64,000 nt of DNA from Maricaulis sp947259345 (lineage in GTDB: Bacteria; Pseudomonadota; Alphaproteobacteria; Caulobacterales; Maricaulaceae). The stretch lies in NCBI GenBank assembly GCA_965217205.1, contig OZ244254.1:558001-622000 (forward strand), written 5' to 3'. This document shows, piece by piece, positions 17,421 through 25,307 of the stretch. Within the stretch, counting starts at the first letter, position 1; each line of letters begins with the position of its first letter. A model generated the notes under the pieces. That model saw only the letters and a list, made by a program, of their open reading frames with translations, ran no database searches and had not been told where the DNA came from. A program made the position numbers and the translations under genes.

Positions 17421-18443
17421 CTACTCAACGAAAACCACGCGCGAGGCCATGTCCGGCAGGATGCGGCCATCGCGCTCGTCAAAGGCCACGCGGACCGTGA
17501 TCGTGGCGCGGGCCCGGTCGGCGGTCGGGATGATGGCTTCGACATGGGCCGGAATGCGCCAGTCCGGATAGGCATCGAGCCGCGCTTCGACACGCTGGCC
17601 CGGGGTAACGCGACCGATCTGGCCTTCATTCACATCGACCTCGATCTCCAGTGACTCCATGTCGACCAGGGTGGCAACGCCGGTCCGGGTGAACCCACCA
17701 CCAGCGGACGCCGGCGACAGGATTTCGCCGACCTGGGCATTCTTGGCGATGACAATGCCGGCAAAGGGTGCGCGCACGATATGACGATCAATCAGGTCCT
17801 CCTGGGCCCGTACCTGGGCGGCCACGGCCTGATAATCGGCGCGCGCGGCATTGATCTGGGCCGTGAGGCTGTCGACCTGGGCGCGGGCGGCGGTGACCGC
17901 TGCCTGCGATCCGATATCGCGCTCGGCGAGCGTATTGGCGCGCTCCAACACGGTCTGAGCCTCATTGAGCTGGGCCAGCAGTGACCGCGGGCGTGTGGCC
18001 GCGGCATCGCGCTGCGCCATCAGAAGTTCGAGCTGGATGCGGGCGCGGGTATCATCCAGCCGGGCCAGGACCTGGCCGGCCTCGACGCTGGCCCCTTCCT
18101 CGACCAGCAATTCCTGGATGCGGCCGGTGATCTCGGCCGACACGGTCGCTTGGCGTCGGGCCACGACATAGCCTGTGGCGACGAGGCCGGACGTGCGCGG
18201 TGCCGGGCGGGCGGGCGTCGCGTCTTCGGCCGGCGCTTCGCTGGCCGGCGCCGGGGCCTCGACGGCGGCGACCGGCTGCGGCGCCGGGGCGGCATTGCGG
18301 GTAAGAAACCAGGTCCCGCCGGCCGAGAGTGCGGAAAAGATGATGACGATGATGATCAAGACCGGAATGGAGATTCCGCCCGGGGCGCTCTCGGCCTCAC
18401 GATCAATGCTCAATGATTCCAGTTGTGACCGGCGATCCGACAT
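17421..18443 (-). CDS. Periplasmic adaptor protein, HlyD/MacA (RND-type membrane fusion) family
   Basis: The 340-residue adaptor has one N-terminal membrane anchor (ISIPVLIIIVIIFSALSAGG), then a Pro/Ala-rich linker. A split biotinyl-lipoyl domain follows (GRIQELLVEEGASVEAGQVLARLD and its return strand IVRAPFAGIVIAKNAQVGE), enclosing an alpha-helical hairpin (about residues 120-200), then beta-barrel domains. It links the inner-membrane ABC exporter to the outer membrane. No outer-membrane TolC gene is in the window. Two ATGs are adjacent (18446 and 18443); GAGGGGG spacing favours the second. First gene of the operon. Confidence 0.88.
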   Translation of the reverse strand: MSDRRSQLESLSIDREAESAPGGISIPVLIIIVIIFSALSAGGTWFLTRNAAPAPQPVAAVEAPAPASEAPAEDATPARPAPRTSGLVATGYVVARRQATVSAEITGRIQELLVEEGASVEAGQVLARLDDTRARIQLELLMAQRDAAATRPRSLLAQLNEAQTVLERANTLAERDIGSQAAVTAARAQVDSLTAQINAARADYQAVAAQVRAQEDLIDRHIVRAPFAGIVIAKNAQVGEILSPASAGGGFTRTGVATLVDMESLEIEVDVNEGQIGRVTPGQRVEARLDAYPDWRIPAHVEAIIPTADRARATITVRVAFDERDGRILPDMASRVVFVE

Positions 18444-18535
18444 CATGCCCCCTCTTGCATATGCTCGCACATCCTAAGCACGAGTTCATGACAATGGGAA
18501 CGGGACTGGTCGGAGATAAGTCCCCCTGTCGGCGC

Positions 18536-19003
18536 TCAGTCGAAATAGGCCGCGCGCATCATCTCCGACAAATCCCGGCCACGATGGGCAAGCGAGCGGC
18601 GTTCGGCCTCGGCTTCCAGGCCGCAGCGTGTGCGATAGCGTTGCTGGGCCCGATAGCCGTCATTGAAGCTCGAGATCAGCCGGTCGCGCCAGCGCCGGTC
18701 ATCGGCCGCTTCCATGGCCAGGAGCTCGACCATCTGTTCGCGCCATTCCTGGTCATCCGGGCCTTCACAGGCGAAAGCCAAATAGTGCAGCTCGCCGAGC
18801 GTATAGGCGAGGAAGGGCAGGGTGCGTTCGAGGTCCAGCTCTTCGCGGATTTCCGGACTGATCGCGTCGTCCTGCACGGTCTCGACGTGGCGCTCCGCCG
18901 CCGCGTTGACCGGGTCCGGGCGCGGGAAATTGCGCGGCTTCTGGGCCAGGGTCGAAGCCGTCACGAGGGCGAACAGGACAAGCAGACATAAGAGCGCGCG
19001 CAT
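18536..19003 (-). CDS. TIGR02301-type exported protein
   Basis: The 155-residue protein has a signal peptide (MRALLCLLVLFALVTAST). The mature part carries the TIGR02301 pattern known from alphaproteobacteria: LPFLAYTLGELHYLAFAC, a helix with EWREQMVELL, and SSFNDGYRAQQRYRTRC with a cysteine at the end. The function of the family is unknown. Alternative methionines at 19012 and 19015 lengthen the N-terminus by three or four residues. It is followed upstream by the Nudix gene on the same strand, nine bases apart, so they are probably co-transcribed. Confidence 0.8.
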   Translation of the reverse strand: MRALLCLLVLFALVTASTLAQKPRNFPRPDPVNAAAERHVETVQDDAISPEIREELDLERTLPFLAYTLGELHYLAFACEGPDDQEWREQMVELLAMEAADDRRWRDRLISSFNDGYRAQQRYRTRCGLEAEAERRSLAHRGRDLSEMMRAAYFD

Positions 19004-19011
19004 GGCGGGCA

Positions 19012-19479
19012 TCATCGCACAGATTGTGGCGTGCTCAAGGCGGCGACGATCTTGCGGGCCCGCCCGATCACATCGCGGGTGCGGTCCCATTTGGTGCGCT
19101 GGATGGCCTCGTCAAAGGGGAAGAAGGCGGCTTCGGTGACGTCATCCGCCGCGACCGGTTCGCCGCCGGTCCACACGCCGGCAAAATCGACCAGCAGATA
19201 ATGCCAGTCGCCCGGCTGTCCCGCTTCGCGCAGGCCGATACTGTCGATGACATCGATCAGGCCGACAATGCGTGCCGTTGTCCCGGTCTCCTCGGCCAGT
19301 TCGCGCAGGGCTGCCTCGGCAGCGGTCTCGCCATATTCGATCTTGCCGCCGGGCAGGGACCACTGGCCTTCATAGGGCGGCTTGCCACGCTTGATCAGCA
19401 GGACGTCATCGCCGCGAAACACGACCATGCCGGCGCCGGGCACGGGCTGACGGCGCGGCTCATCCATTCTGTCCGTCAT
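19012..19479 (-). CDS. Nudix hydrolase
   Basis: The 155-residue protein has a full Nudix box (GX5EX7REUXEEXGU) at residues 45-67, starting GKIEYGE and ending RELAEETGT. Members hydrolyse nucleoside diphosphates linked to another group. The ADPRase-like beginning (PGAGMVVFRGDDVLLIKRG, then WSLPGGK) suggests a housekeeping enzyme of the MutT/ADP-ribose type, but the substrate is not determinable. It overlaps the end of the VOC gene upstream by four bases. Confidence 0.92.
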   Translation of the reverse strand: MTDRMDEPRRQPVPGAGMVVFRGDDVLLIKRGKPPYEGQWSLPGGKIEYGETAAEAALRELAEETGTTARIVGLIDVIDSIGLREAGQPGDWHYLLVDFAGVWTGGEPVAADDVTEAAFFPFDEAIQRTKWDRTRDVIGRARKIVAALSTPQSVR

Positions 19480-19877
19480 GCGTCCGGATCGTTGGCGGCC
19501 TGCGGGTCGTATTTGCCATTGGGCGACCAGATCGCCAGCTCATTGCCGCTGGGGTCGGTGAAATGGAAGCGGCGCCCGCCGGGGAAGTCCTCGCGACTGG
19601 TGATGGTCCCCCCGGCGATTTCCACCCGCGATTCTGCAGCCAAAATGTCCTTGGCCTTGAGAATGATCAGGCAGCCAGTCTCGAACGCCTTGTCCTCGAG
19701 GCGCAGCCCGCCATCCAGGCCGGCATTTTCGAAGGCGGCGTAGGTCGGCCCGAAATCAATGAAATCCCAGCCGAACGCCTTGCGATAGAAGGCCTTGGCG
19801 GCCGCCATGTCGGTGACCGGTATCTCGTTATAGTCAATCTTGAGAATGGCTTCGTTATCGTTCACTTCGCCGTCCAT
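19476..19877 (-). CDS. VOC family protein (glyoxalase-like)
   Basis: The 133-residue single-module vicinal-oxygen-chelate protein has strand-helix patterns IDYNEIPVTDMAAAKAFY and GWDFIDFGPTYAAF, and a final FTDPSGNELAIWSPN, the usual last strand with a metal-position Glu. These proteins are glyoxalases, dioxygenases or binding proteins; no specific role is indicated. The start lies 16 bases inside the 3' end of the hydroxybutyrate dehydrogenase gene and the stop overlaps the Nudix start, so the genes are translationally coupled. Confidence 0.85.
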   Translation of the reverse strand: MDGEVNDNEAILKIDYNEIPVTDMAAAKAFYRKAFGWDFIDFGPTYAAFENAGLDGGLRLEDKAFETGCLIILKAKDILAAESRVEIAGGTITSREDFPGGRRFHFTDPSGNELAIWSPNGKYDPQAANDPDA

Positions 19878-20662
19878 CCGCCGTCTACGCTGATCCAGGA
19901 TCCGTTCATATTGGCCCCGGCGTCGGAGACAAGATAGAGCAAAGCACCGGCGAGCTGCTCATAGGTGACAAATTTCTTGGTCGGCTGGGCTGCCAGCATG
20001 ACATCGCGCACGACCTCATCCTCGCTGATCCCGCGCGCCTTTGCCGTGTCTGCGATCTGGTTTTCCACCAGTGGCGTCTTCACATAGCCCGGGCAGATCG
20101 CATTGCAGGTGATGCCATCCTCGGCCAGTTCCAGACCCAGCGTCTTGGTGAAACCCATCACCCCATGCTTGGCCGCGACATAGGCCGATTTGAACGGCGA
20201 GGCGACGAGACCGTGGGCCGAGGCCAGATTGACGATCCGGCCCTTTCCCTGGCGTTTCATGATCGGGATCGCGGCCTTGGCGGCGTGGAAGACCGAGGTC
20301 AGATTGATGGCGATGATGGCGTCCCATTTTTGGGCCGGGAAGTCCTCGACCGGCGAGACATGCTGGATGCCAGCATTGGACAGCAATATGTCCAGCCGCC
20401 CGAATTCACGCTCCGCCGACGCGACCATGTCGGCAATCTCGTCCGGCTTGAGCATATTGGCGGGATGGTAGCGCACCTCGACACCATGGTCGCTGGCCAG
20501 CCGCGCCCGCAGGGTCTCGATCTCTTGCGGCTCGCCCAACCCGTTCAGGATGATGTGACAGCCATTCTGAGCCAACGCCTCGGCCATCGCCGCCCCAATC
20601 CCGCTCGTCGAGCCGGTAATGATGGACACCTGGCCGGTGAGATCGGTACGAATTCCAGACAT
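19862..20662 (-). CDS. bdhA: D-3-hydroxybutyrate dehydrogenase
   Basis: The 266-residue short-chain dehydrogenase oxidises D-3-hydroxybutyrate to acetoacetate with NAD, in ketone body and PHB metabolism. It shows TGSTSGIG (16-23), NAG (96-98) and the catalytic set Ser148, Tyr161, Lys165 (YVAAKHG). Features shared with bacterial BdhA are SAHGLVASPFKSAY, CNAICPGYVKTPLV and the C-terminal SWISVDGGWTAK. It is first in a minus-strand cluster with the VOC, Nudix and TIGR02301 genes. Confidence 0.9.
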   Translation of the reverse strand: MSGIRTDLTGQVSIITGSTSGIGAAMAEALAQNGCHIILNGLGEPQEIETLRARLASDHGVEVRYHPANMLKPDEIADMVASAEREFGRLDILLSNAGIQHVSPVEDFPAQKWDAIIAINLTSVFHAAKAAIPIMKRQGKGRIVNLASAHGLVASPFKSAYVAAKHGVMGFTKTLGLELAEDGITCNAICPGYVKTPLVENQIADTAKARGISEDEVVRDVMLAAQPTKKFVTYEQLAGALLYLVSDAGANMNGSWISVDGGWTAK

Positions 20663-20766
20663 GAACCACCCTTCAAGTTTGCGCTCGCCGCAAGAGACGG
20701 GAAGGCAGCGGGGAGGTCAAGGGTATGCTGCTTAGCGCTGGCCCATGGGAAGGCGCTCTCCATCCA

Positions 20767-20906
20767 CCGTCATCCCACGGTCGCGGCGCCGCGGCGATCC
20801 GGGGACCTCAGCGCTGGGGGCGCCAGGCGAAGCGGGGAAGCTGCTGAGCGTAAGCTCCGTCGGCCAGTCGAGGTCCCCCGGATGCCCGCTCACCGTGGGA
20901 TGACGG
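20767..20906. repeat. Intergenic inverted-repeat element, type E
   Basis: A 140-bp element upstream of bdhA has perfect 15-bp inverted ends (CCGTCATCCCACGGT at 20767-20781 and its complement at 20892-20906). It also has an inner pair, ATCCGGGGACCTC near 20797 and GAGGTCCCCCGGAT at 20870-20883, interrupted by one base. It resembles a non-autonomous (MITE-like) or REP-type element and recalls the type A repeat in its GGGACC / GGTCCC core. Confidence 0.75.
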
Positions 20907-20967
20907 CGTGTTAGGTGGTGAGATCTACTAGAGCACGTATTGATTGCATTTTGTGTTAGAATGAAAA

Positions 20968-20988
20968 CGCCGGCCACCAGGGCCGGCG
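20968..20988 (-). terminator. Rho-independent terminator candidate (minus strand)
   Basis: The 8-bp stem CGCCGGCC / GGCCGGCG with loop ACCAG is followed on the minus strand by TTTTC. It lies about 190 bases past the minus-strand lipoprotein gene (21181-21696) and is the nearest termination signal for the yaaA-lipoprotein pair. Confidence 0.55.
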
Positions 20989-21006
20989 CAATCCAAGGAG
21001 GGAGCA

Positions 21007-21099
21007 ATGTTTCGGTTTCCGAAATGCTGCCTCGTCCTCTGGGTGAGGAGAAGGCGGATCGGCGGGTGGACCCTGTTGATCCGGCTCTCTATCGCCTAA
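21007..21099 (+). CDS. Possible small ORF, 30 residues, cationic and hydrophobic
   Basis: ATG at 21007 is preceded by a near-perfect ribosome site (AAGGAGGGAGCA). The peptide starts MFRFPKCCLVLWV, has an RRRR cluster, then WTLLIRLSIA and a TAA stop. It is short and strongly basic, with hydrophobic ends, which could be a membrane-active peptide or a leader. Nothing homologous is known to me. It lies in a 518-base gap without other genes. The strong Shine-Dalgarno is the only real support. Confidence 0.3.
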   Translation: MFRFPKCCLVLWVRRRRIGGWTLLIRLSIA

Positions 21100-21180
21100 A
21101 GGGCGGCCAAAGGGGGTGGGTCAGATCCACCTCCTGCGGCCCTTGGAGCCTAACACAATGCAGGCGTGCAGGGAACAGGA

Positions 21181-21696
21181 TTAGGGATGGTTGCTGTCTT
21201 CAGGATTGGCAGTGTCTTCCAGGCGGACCAGGAATGGGGCGTAATCCTCGGAGCCGGCCGTGATGGAAATTTCGAACTCTGCCCGCTCGCCAGGAACGCA
21301 GTGAGGCGCTTCCGATCCGCCCAACCGCCAGAAGGTCGACTGGAAATGAGCCCGATCGATCATTGGCGGGCCGTCGTCAAAACCAGCAAAAATGTAAACG
21401 TACTCACGTGAATAGGCATCATTTGCGCGCGCTTTGGCAATGGATTGTGCTTGGCATGCCGGGCTCTCGTCGCTGCAGTCATCCAAAAAGCTGAAAGTGC
21501 AAACGAAGCGAGGTTCTTTTTCGTAGAGGCTTGCAGCCGGGACATGGAGTACAGCGGCGTCGGACCCCGCCAGCGCGTCTGAAAATAGCTGGAAGTGGTA
21601 TTCACCGTTGTCTTTCCAGGAGTCGCTCGAGCTTGGCGCGCAAGCCCCGGCTATGGTTGCTGCGATGACGACGATCGGCGCAAGCGAGACTTGCAT
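21181..21696 (-). CDS. Putative lipoprotein, function unknown
   Basis: The 171-residue protein has a lipoprotein-like signal ending IAGAC (Cys19). The mature part contains five further cysteines (VCTF, DCSD, ACQAQ, HCVPG among them) and is acidic. Its C-terminus (AEFEISITAGSEDYAPFLVRLE) looks like a beta-strand pair. It starts 2 bases after the end of the yaaA gene on the same strand, so they may be co-transcribed. Base composition is less GC-rich than its neighbours in places. No family is recognised. Confidence 0.6.
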   Translation of the reverse strand: MQVSLAPIVVIAATIAGACAPSSSDSWKDNGEYHFQLFSDALAGSDAAVLHVPAASLYEKEPRFVCTFSFLDDCSDESPACQAQSIAKARANDAYSREYVYIFAGFDDGPPMIDRAHFQSTFWRLGGSEAPHCVPGERAEFEISITAGSEDYAPFLVRLEDTANPEDSNHP

Positions 21697-21698
21697 CC

Positions 21699-22490
21699 CT
21701 AAGCCGCCTTCTTTCCCGCCGCAGCCGGCTGAGGTCGCGTGAACAGCAGATCGCCCTCGCTCGATCCCTCCGCTTCGAAGCGGTAGCCGCCGAGGTCGAA
21801 CTTCACCAGGTCGGCCGGGTCGGTGATGCGGTTTTCGATGGCCCAGCGGGCCATCATGCCGCGGGCCTTCTTGGCGAAGACCATGAGAGCGCGCAGCTGG
21901 CCGTCTTTTTCTTCCTTGAAGGTGGCGGTGATGATCCGGCCCTTGATGGTCTTCCTGTCGACCGCCTTGAAATACTCATTGGAGGCCAGGTTGAGGATGA
22001 CCGGCTCGGCCGCATTGGCCTGCAGGCTGTTGAGCTCCTTCGCGATCCGGTCGCCCCAGAAATCATACAGGCTCTCACCGCGCCGCGTGTGCAGCTTGCG
22101 GCCCATTTCCAGGCGGTAGGGGTGAATGGCGTCGAGCGGTTTCAGCGCGCCATACATGCCGGAGAGAATGCGCAAATGGCTTTGCGCCCAGTCGAGATCT
22201 TCGGCCGACATGGTGTGCGCCTCAAGCCCGCGATAGACCTCGCCATTGAAGGCGAAGGCCGCCTGTTTCACGCCCGGCTGATCGGCGTCGAAGGCCTGGA
22301 AACGCTCCCGATTGAGGCGGGCGAGATCATCATTGATCTTCATCATCGCCTTGATCTTGGGCGCGGTGAGCTGGCGCGTCGTCTTGGACAGGATCCGCGT
22401 CTCGTCGATCAGGTCCGGCGTGGTCGTCGGCAGGTCACGATCGACCGGATCGAAATTCATGTTCTTGGCGGGCGAGAGCAGAATCAGCAT
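21699..22490 (-). CDS. yaaA: Peroxide stress protein YaaA (DUF328 family)
   Basis: The 263-residue protein shows the family pattern: N-terminal ILLSPAKNM, FNGEVYRGL, HLRILSGMYGALKPLDAIHPYRLEMG and NLASNEYFKAV. E. coli YaaA lowers intracellular free iron during hydrogen peroxide stress and binds DNA. Start at 22490 was chosen because the family begins MLILLSPAK; 18 additional codons upstream are not conserved. Length matches the family. Confidence 0.93.
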   Translation of the reverse strand: MLILLSPAKNMNFDPVDRDLPTTTPDLIDETRILSKTTRQLTAPKIKAMMKINDDLARLNRERFQAFDADQPGVKQAAFAFNGEVYRGLEAHTMSAEDLDWAQSHLRILSGMYGALKPLDAIHPYRLEMGRKLHTRRGESLYDFWGDRIAKELNSLQANAAEPVILNLASNEYFKAVDRKTIKGRIITATFKEEKDGQLRALMVFAKKARGMMARWAIENRITDPADLVKFDLGGYRFEAEGSSEGDLLFTRPQPAAAGKKAA

Positions 22491-22776
22491 GGGCAATCTC
22501 CTTGTCCTCGAGGATAGGGATCGCAGCGCCCGCTTTCCAGACATGGACGCGGCTTGTCGGCGTGAAATGATTTATGGCCGCGATAGTAGAGGCCAGCTAT
22601 GAGGGGGCGCTATACCCATGAGGCCGACGACAACACAGTTTAGTGATAGGGTTAGACTCTCGAAACAAGCGAGGGGCCGGAGGGACTGATGTCAGGGCTG
22701 TCGTCGAATTGGATCGCCGGGGCGAGCTGAGAGACGCGGTTAAGCAGCAAAGAGAAATGGAACGTGTTCAGCGTGA

Positions 22777-23616
22777 GTGAGCGGAGTGGCGCTTATGTTG
22801 CCAGAGATACTTCAAGGCGTACCGATTGTCTGCGAATGCAGTCTAGCGTGGGACTTTGACGCGGCGAGTGTTGCTAATTGGTGCCGAGATGCGTGCTTCG
22901 CGCATCCTGCTTCCGTTGTGTTTGAGGATAATACCGTAAGAACGGTCGCAGCGAGCGGGTCGAGGGATGATCTAGGTTCTGTGGCCGATCTCATTTCGGC
23001 AGCTTCAGCGGTTGTTTCTGTTTTCGTAAGTGTTCTTGCGGTCGTGCTGCTCTATTTGACACTAAAGGAAACTCGCGCCGCCGTAGAGAAAGCGGCAGAT
23101 GCGAATGCGGTCGCCGACAAGGCAATAGAAACACAAAAATCTCTCACGAAAATTCAGCATCGAGGCATACTGCAGCTAAAAGAGTCGAAATTTCTATTTG
23201 CCGATGGAAAGGTGAGGGGCAAATATATTGTATCAAATGATGGCATTGGGTTGATAAAAAAGTGGAATGCTAGATTTCAATTTTTATTTGCCAAAAGCGG
23301 CATGGCCATTGGCGATGCGATAGAGTCTGATCCTAAATTTTCTTCGTTTATTGGTGGCTCTTTGTCGGCTGGAGCACGCGTTCCTTCCCGCGAAGTCGAA
23401 GTTGCTCCTTGCGATTATCCGTCATTCGAAGAATTTGGAGACAAATTTACGATAATCTGCATTGCGGCGTTTGAGTATGAAGATATTTTTGACGAAAAAT
23501 ATTCAGATTCCTTCATGCTTATCGCCAATTTAGAAAAAAGTTCTAGTGATTGGGTTTTGTCTCTTGTTATGTCTCAGGATGGATTGCTTGAGGTTGGCTC
23601 TAATAGAATGAAATAG
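22777..23616 (+). CDS. AT-rich orphan single-pass membrane protein
   Basis: The open frame runs 279 codons from a GTG; a GTG at 22981 (ADLISAASAVVSVF) is an equally good start and would give 211 residues. One membrane helix (SAVVSVFVSVLAVVLLYLTL) is followed by a short helical stretch (ETRAAVEKAADANAVADKAIE) and a soluble domain of about 150 residues with no recognised motif. Base composition is unlike the surroundings: 23221-23280 has 17 G/C in 60, while 24061-24120 has 40 in 60. This suggests transfer. Membrane helix plus coil plus unknown domain is common among accessory and defence-island proteins, but function is not inferred. Confidence 0.6.
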   Translation: MSGVALMLPEILQGVPIVCECSLAWDFDAASVANWCRDACFAHPASVVFEDNTVRTVAASGSRDDLGSVADLISAASAVVSVFVSVLAVVLLYLTLKETRAAVEKAADANAVADKAIETQKSLTKIQHRGILQLKESKFLFADGKVRGKYIVSNDGIGLIKKWNARFQFLFAKSGMAIGDAIESDPKFSSFIGGSLSAGARVPSREVEVAPCDYPSFEEFGDKFTIICIAAFEYEDIFDEKYSDSFMLIANLEKSSSDWVLSLVMSQDGLLEVGSNRMK

Positions 23617-23836
23617 TGTTTGTATTTGCCATTTTTATAGTGGGGGTTTTGAATTGTTGAGAGCTTAAGAAGCTGGGGCAGAGGCAATCGTTCCCCCCGG
23701 GCGCCTAGTGCAAACCAACCCATAGACAGCGTGCGGAGAGGCCGTGTGCTGGCTGAAAAGCGGTCTATGGACAGCCCTGCGCAGGCGCGCCGACGTGATA
23801 CGCGCCTGGCGGGTGGGGGCAGTCTCGCATCCGCCG

Positions 23837-25276
23837 CTACAGCAAAACCCGCGGATTCATGATCCCCTTGGGGTCGAGCGCGGCCTTGATGGCCCGCATC
23901 ACCGCGACATCGACCGGTTTGCGGCTGGCCAGTTCGGCGCGCTTCAATATGCCAATCCCGTGCTCGGCCGAGATCGAGCCACCGAAGGTGTCCACCAGAT
24001 CATAGACCAGACGCGAGAGCGGGGCGGCCTGGGCGATGAAGTCATCATCGGCCCCGGCCTCGCGGGCGGCGACGTTGAAATGGACATTGCCGTCGCCGAC
24101 ATGGCCGAAGGCGACGACCAGGGCGCCGGGAAATTCGGCTTCCACGGCGGCTGTGGCCTGGCGCATGAAGGCCGGCATTTTCGAGACCGGGATGGAGATG
24201 TCGTGCTTGACCGCCTTGCCATGCGCCCGCTCCGCCTCGGCGATGGTCTCGCGCAGACGCCAGAAGTCCTGGATCTGGCTGTCATTTTCGGCGATGGCCG
24301 CGTCGCTGATCAGCCCGGCCTCAAAGCCCTGACCCAGCGCGTCTTCCAGCGTCTCGCGGGCGCCGTCGGCGCGGCCGAAACTCATCTCACAGACCACATA
24401 CCAGGCGTGTTCACCGGCCAGCGGGTCGCGGGTGCCGGGGACGTGTTCCAGCACCATCTCCAACGCCATGCGTGGCATGATCTCGAAGGCTGTGACCGAA
24501 CCGCCGGAGACCTGTTTGGCGAGGCCGAGGAATTTGACCGCGTCGTCGACACTGTCGAGGCCGCAAAAAGCGACTTCCATGCGCGAGGGTCGCGGGAAGA
24601 GCTTCAGGGTCGCGGCGGTGATGATGCCCAGCGTGCCCTCGGCGCCGATCAGCAATTGCTTGAGATCATAGCCGGTATTGTCCTTGCGCAGGCCGGTGAG
24701 GCCAGACCAGATCGTGCCGTCGGGCAGGACGGCTTCCAGGCCGAGCACCAGCTCGCGGGTCATGCCATAGCGCAGGACGTGCACGCCGCCCGCATTGGTC
24801 GAGATCAGTCCGCCAATCATCGCCGAGCCTTGTGAGCCGAGCGAGAGCGGGAAGAGGCGATTATTGTCGGCGGCGAGGGTTTGCAGATTCTCCAGCACGC
24901 AGCCGGCCTCGACCGTCATCGAGTCATTATCGACATCGATCTCGCGGATTGCCGTCATGCGCTTGAGCGTCAGCAGGACTTCGCCCATGGGCGTGGCCGC
25001 GCCGCACAGCGAGGTATTGCCGCCCTGGGGCGTGATCGCGACACCGGCCTCGTGGCACAGGCGGACACAGGCCGCGACCTCTTCGGTATTGGCCGGCTTG
25101 AGCAGGATCGGGGTCGAGCCCTGATAGCGACCGCGCCAGTCGGCGACATGCGGCGCCAGTTCATGGCTGTCTTGCGACCAACCCTTCGGTCCGAGCACTT
25201 GTTTGAGCTGGTCGAGCAGGGCGGTCGGAAGGGGCGTGGCGGTCAGGGTGTCGGCGGGCGTGTCGGTCACGGTCAT
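23837..25276 (-). CDS. FAD-binding oxidoreductase, D-2-hydroxyacid dehydrogenase (GlcD/D2HGDH-like)
   Basis: The 479-residue flavoprotein has a PCMH-type FAD domain (about residues 40-220, with ITPQGGNTSLCGAA and GGLISTNAGGVHVLRYG) and a FAD-oxidase C-terminal domain with HVGDGNVHFN, ISAEHGIGILKR and the terminal LDPKGIMNPRVLL. Such enzymes oxidise D-lactate, D-2-hydroxyglutarate or glycolate to the keto acid and pass electrons to quinone or another carrier. The exact substrate is not determinable here. Single gene, 31 bases downstream of tsaC on the same strand. Confidence 0.9.
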   Translation of the reverse strand: MTVTDTPADTLTATPLPTALLDQLKQVLGPKGWSQDSHELAPHVADWRGRYQGSTPILLKPANTEEVAACVRLCHEAGVAITPQGGNTSLCGAATPMGEVLLTLKRMTAIREIDVDNDSMTVEAGCVLENLQTLAADNNRLFPLSLGSQGSAMIGGLISTNAGGVHVLRYGMTRELVLGLEAVLPDGTIWSGLTGLRKDNTGYDLKQLLIGAEGTLGIITAATLKLFPRPSRMEVAFCGLDSVDDAVKFLGLAKQVSGGSVTAFEIMPRMALEMVLEHVPGTRDPLAGEHAWYVVCEMSFGRADGARETLEDALGQGFEAGLISDAAIAENDSQIQDFWRLRETIAEAERAHGKAVKHDISIPVSKMPAFMRQATAAVEAEFPGALVVAFGHVGDGNVHFNVAAREAGADDDFIAQAAPLSRLVYDLVDTFGGSISAEHGIGILKRAELASRKPVDVAVMRAIKAALDPKGIMNPRVLL

Positions 25277-25307
25277 GGCAGGGTCCGGTCGGGCGTTCGA
25301 GGTCAGG

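Noticed and set aside
22689..22776. Short coding remnant before the AT-rich gene (frame ending MERVQRE)
   Set aside because: No start codon with a ribosome site and only about 40 codons; too weak to call.
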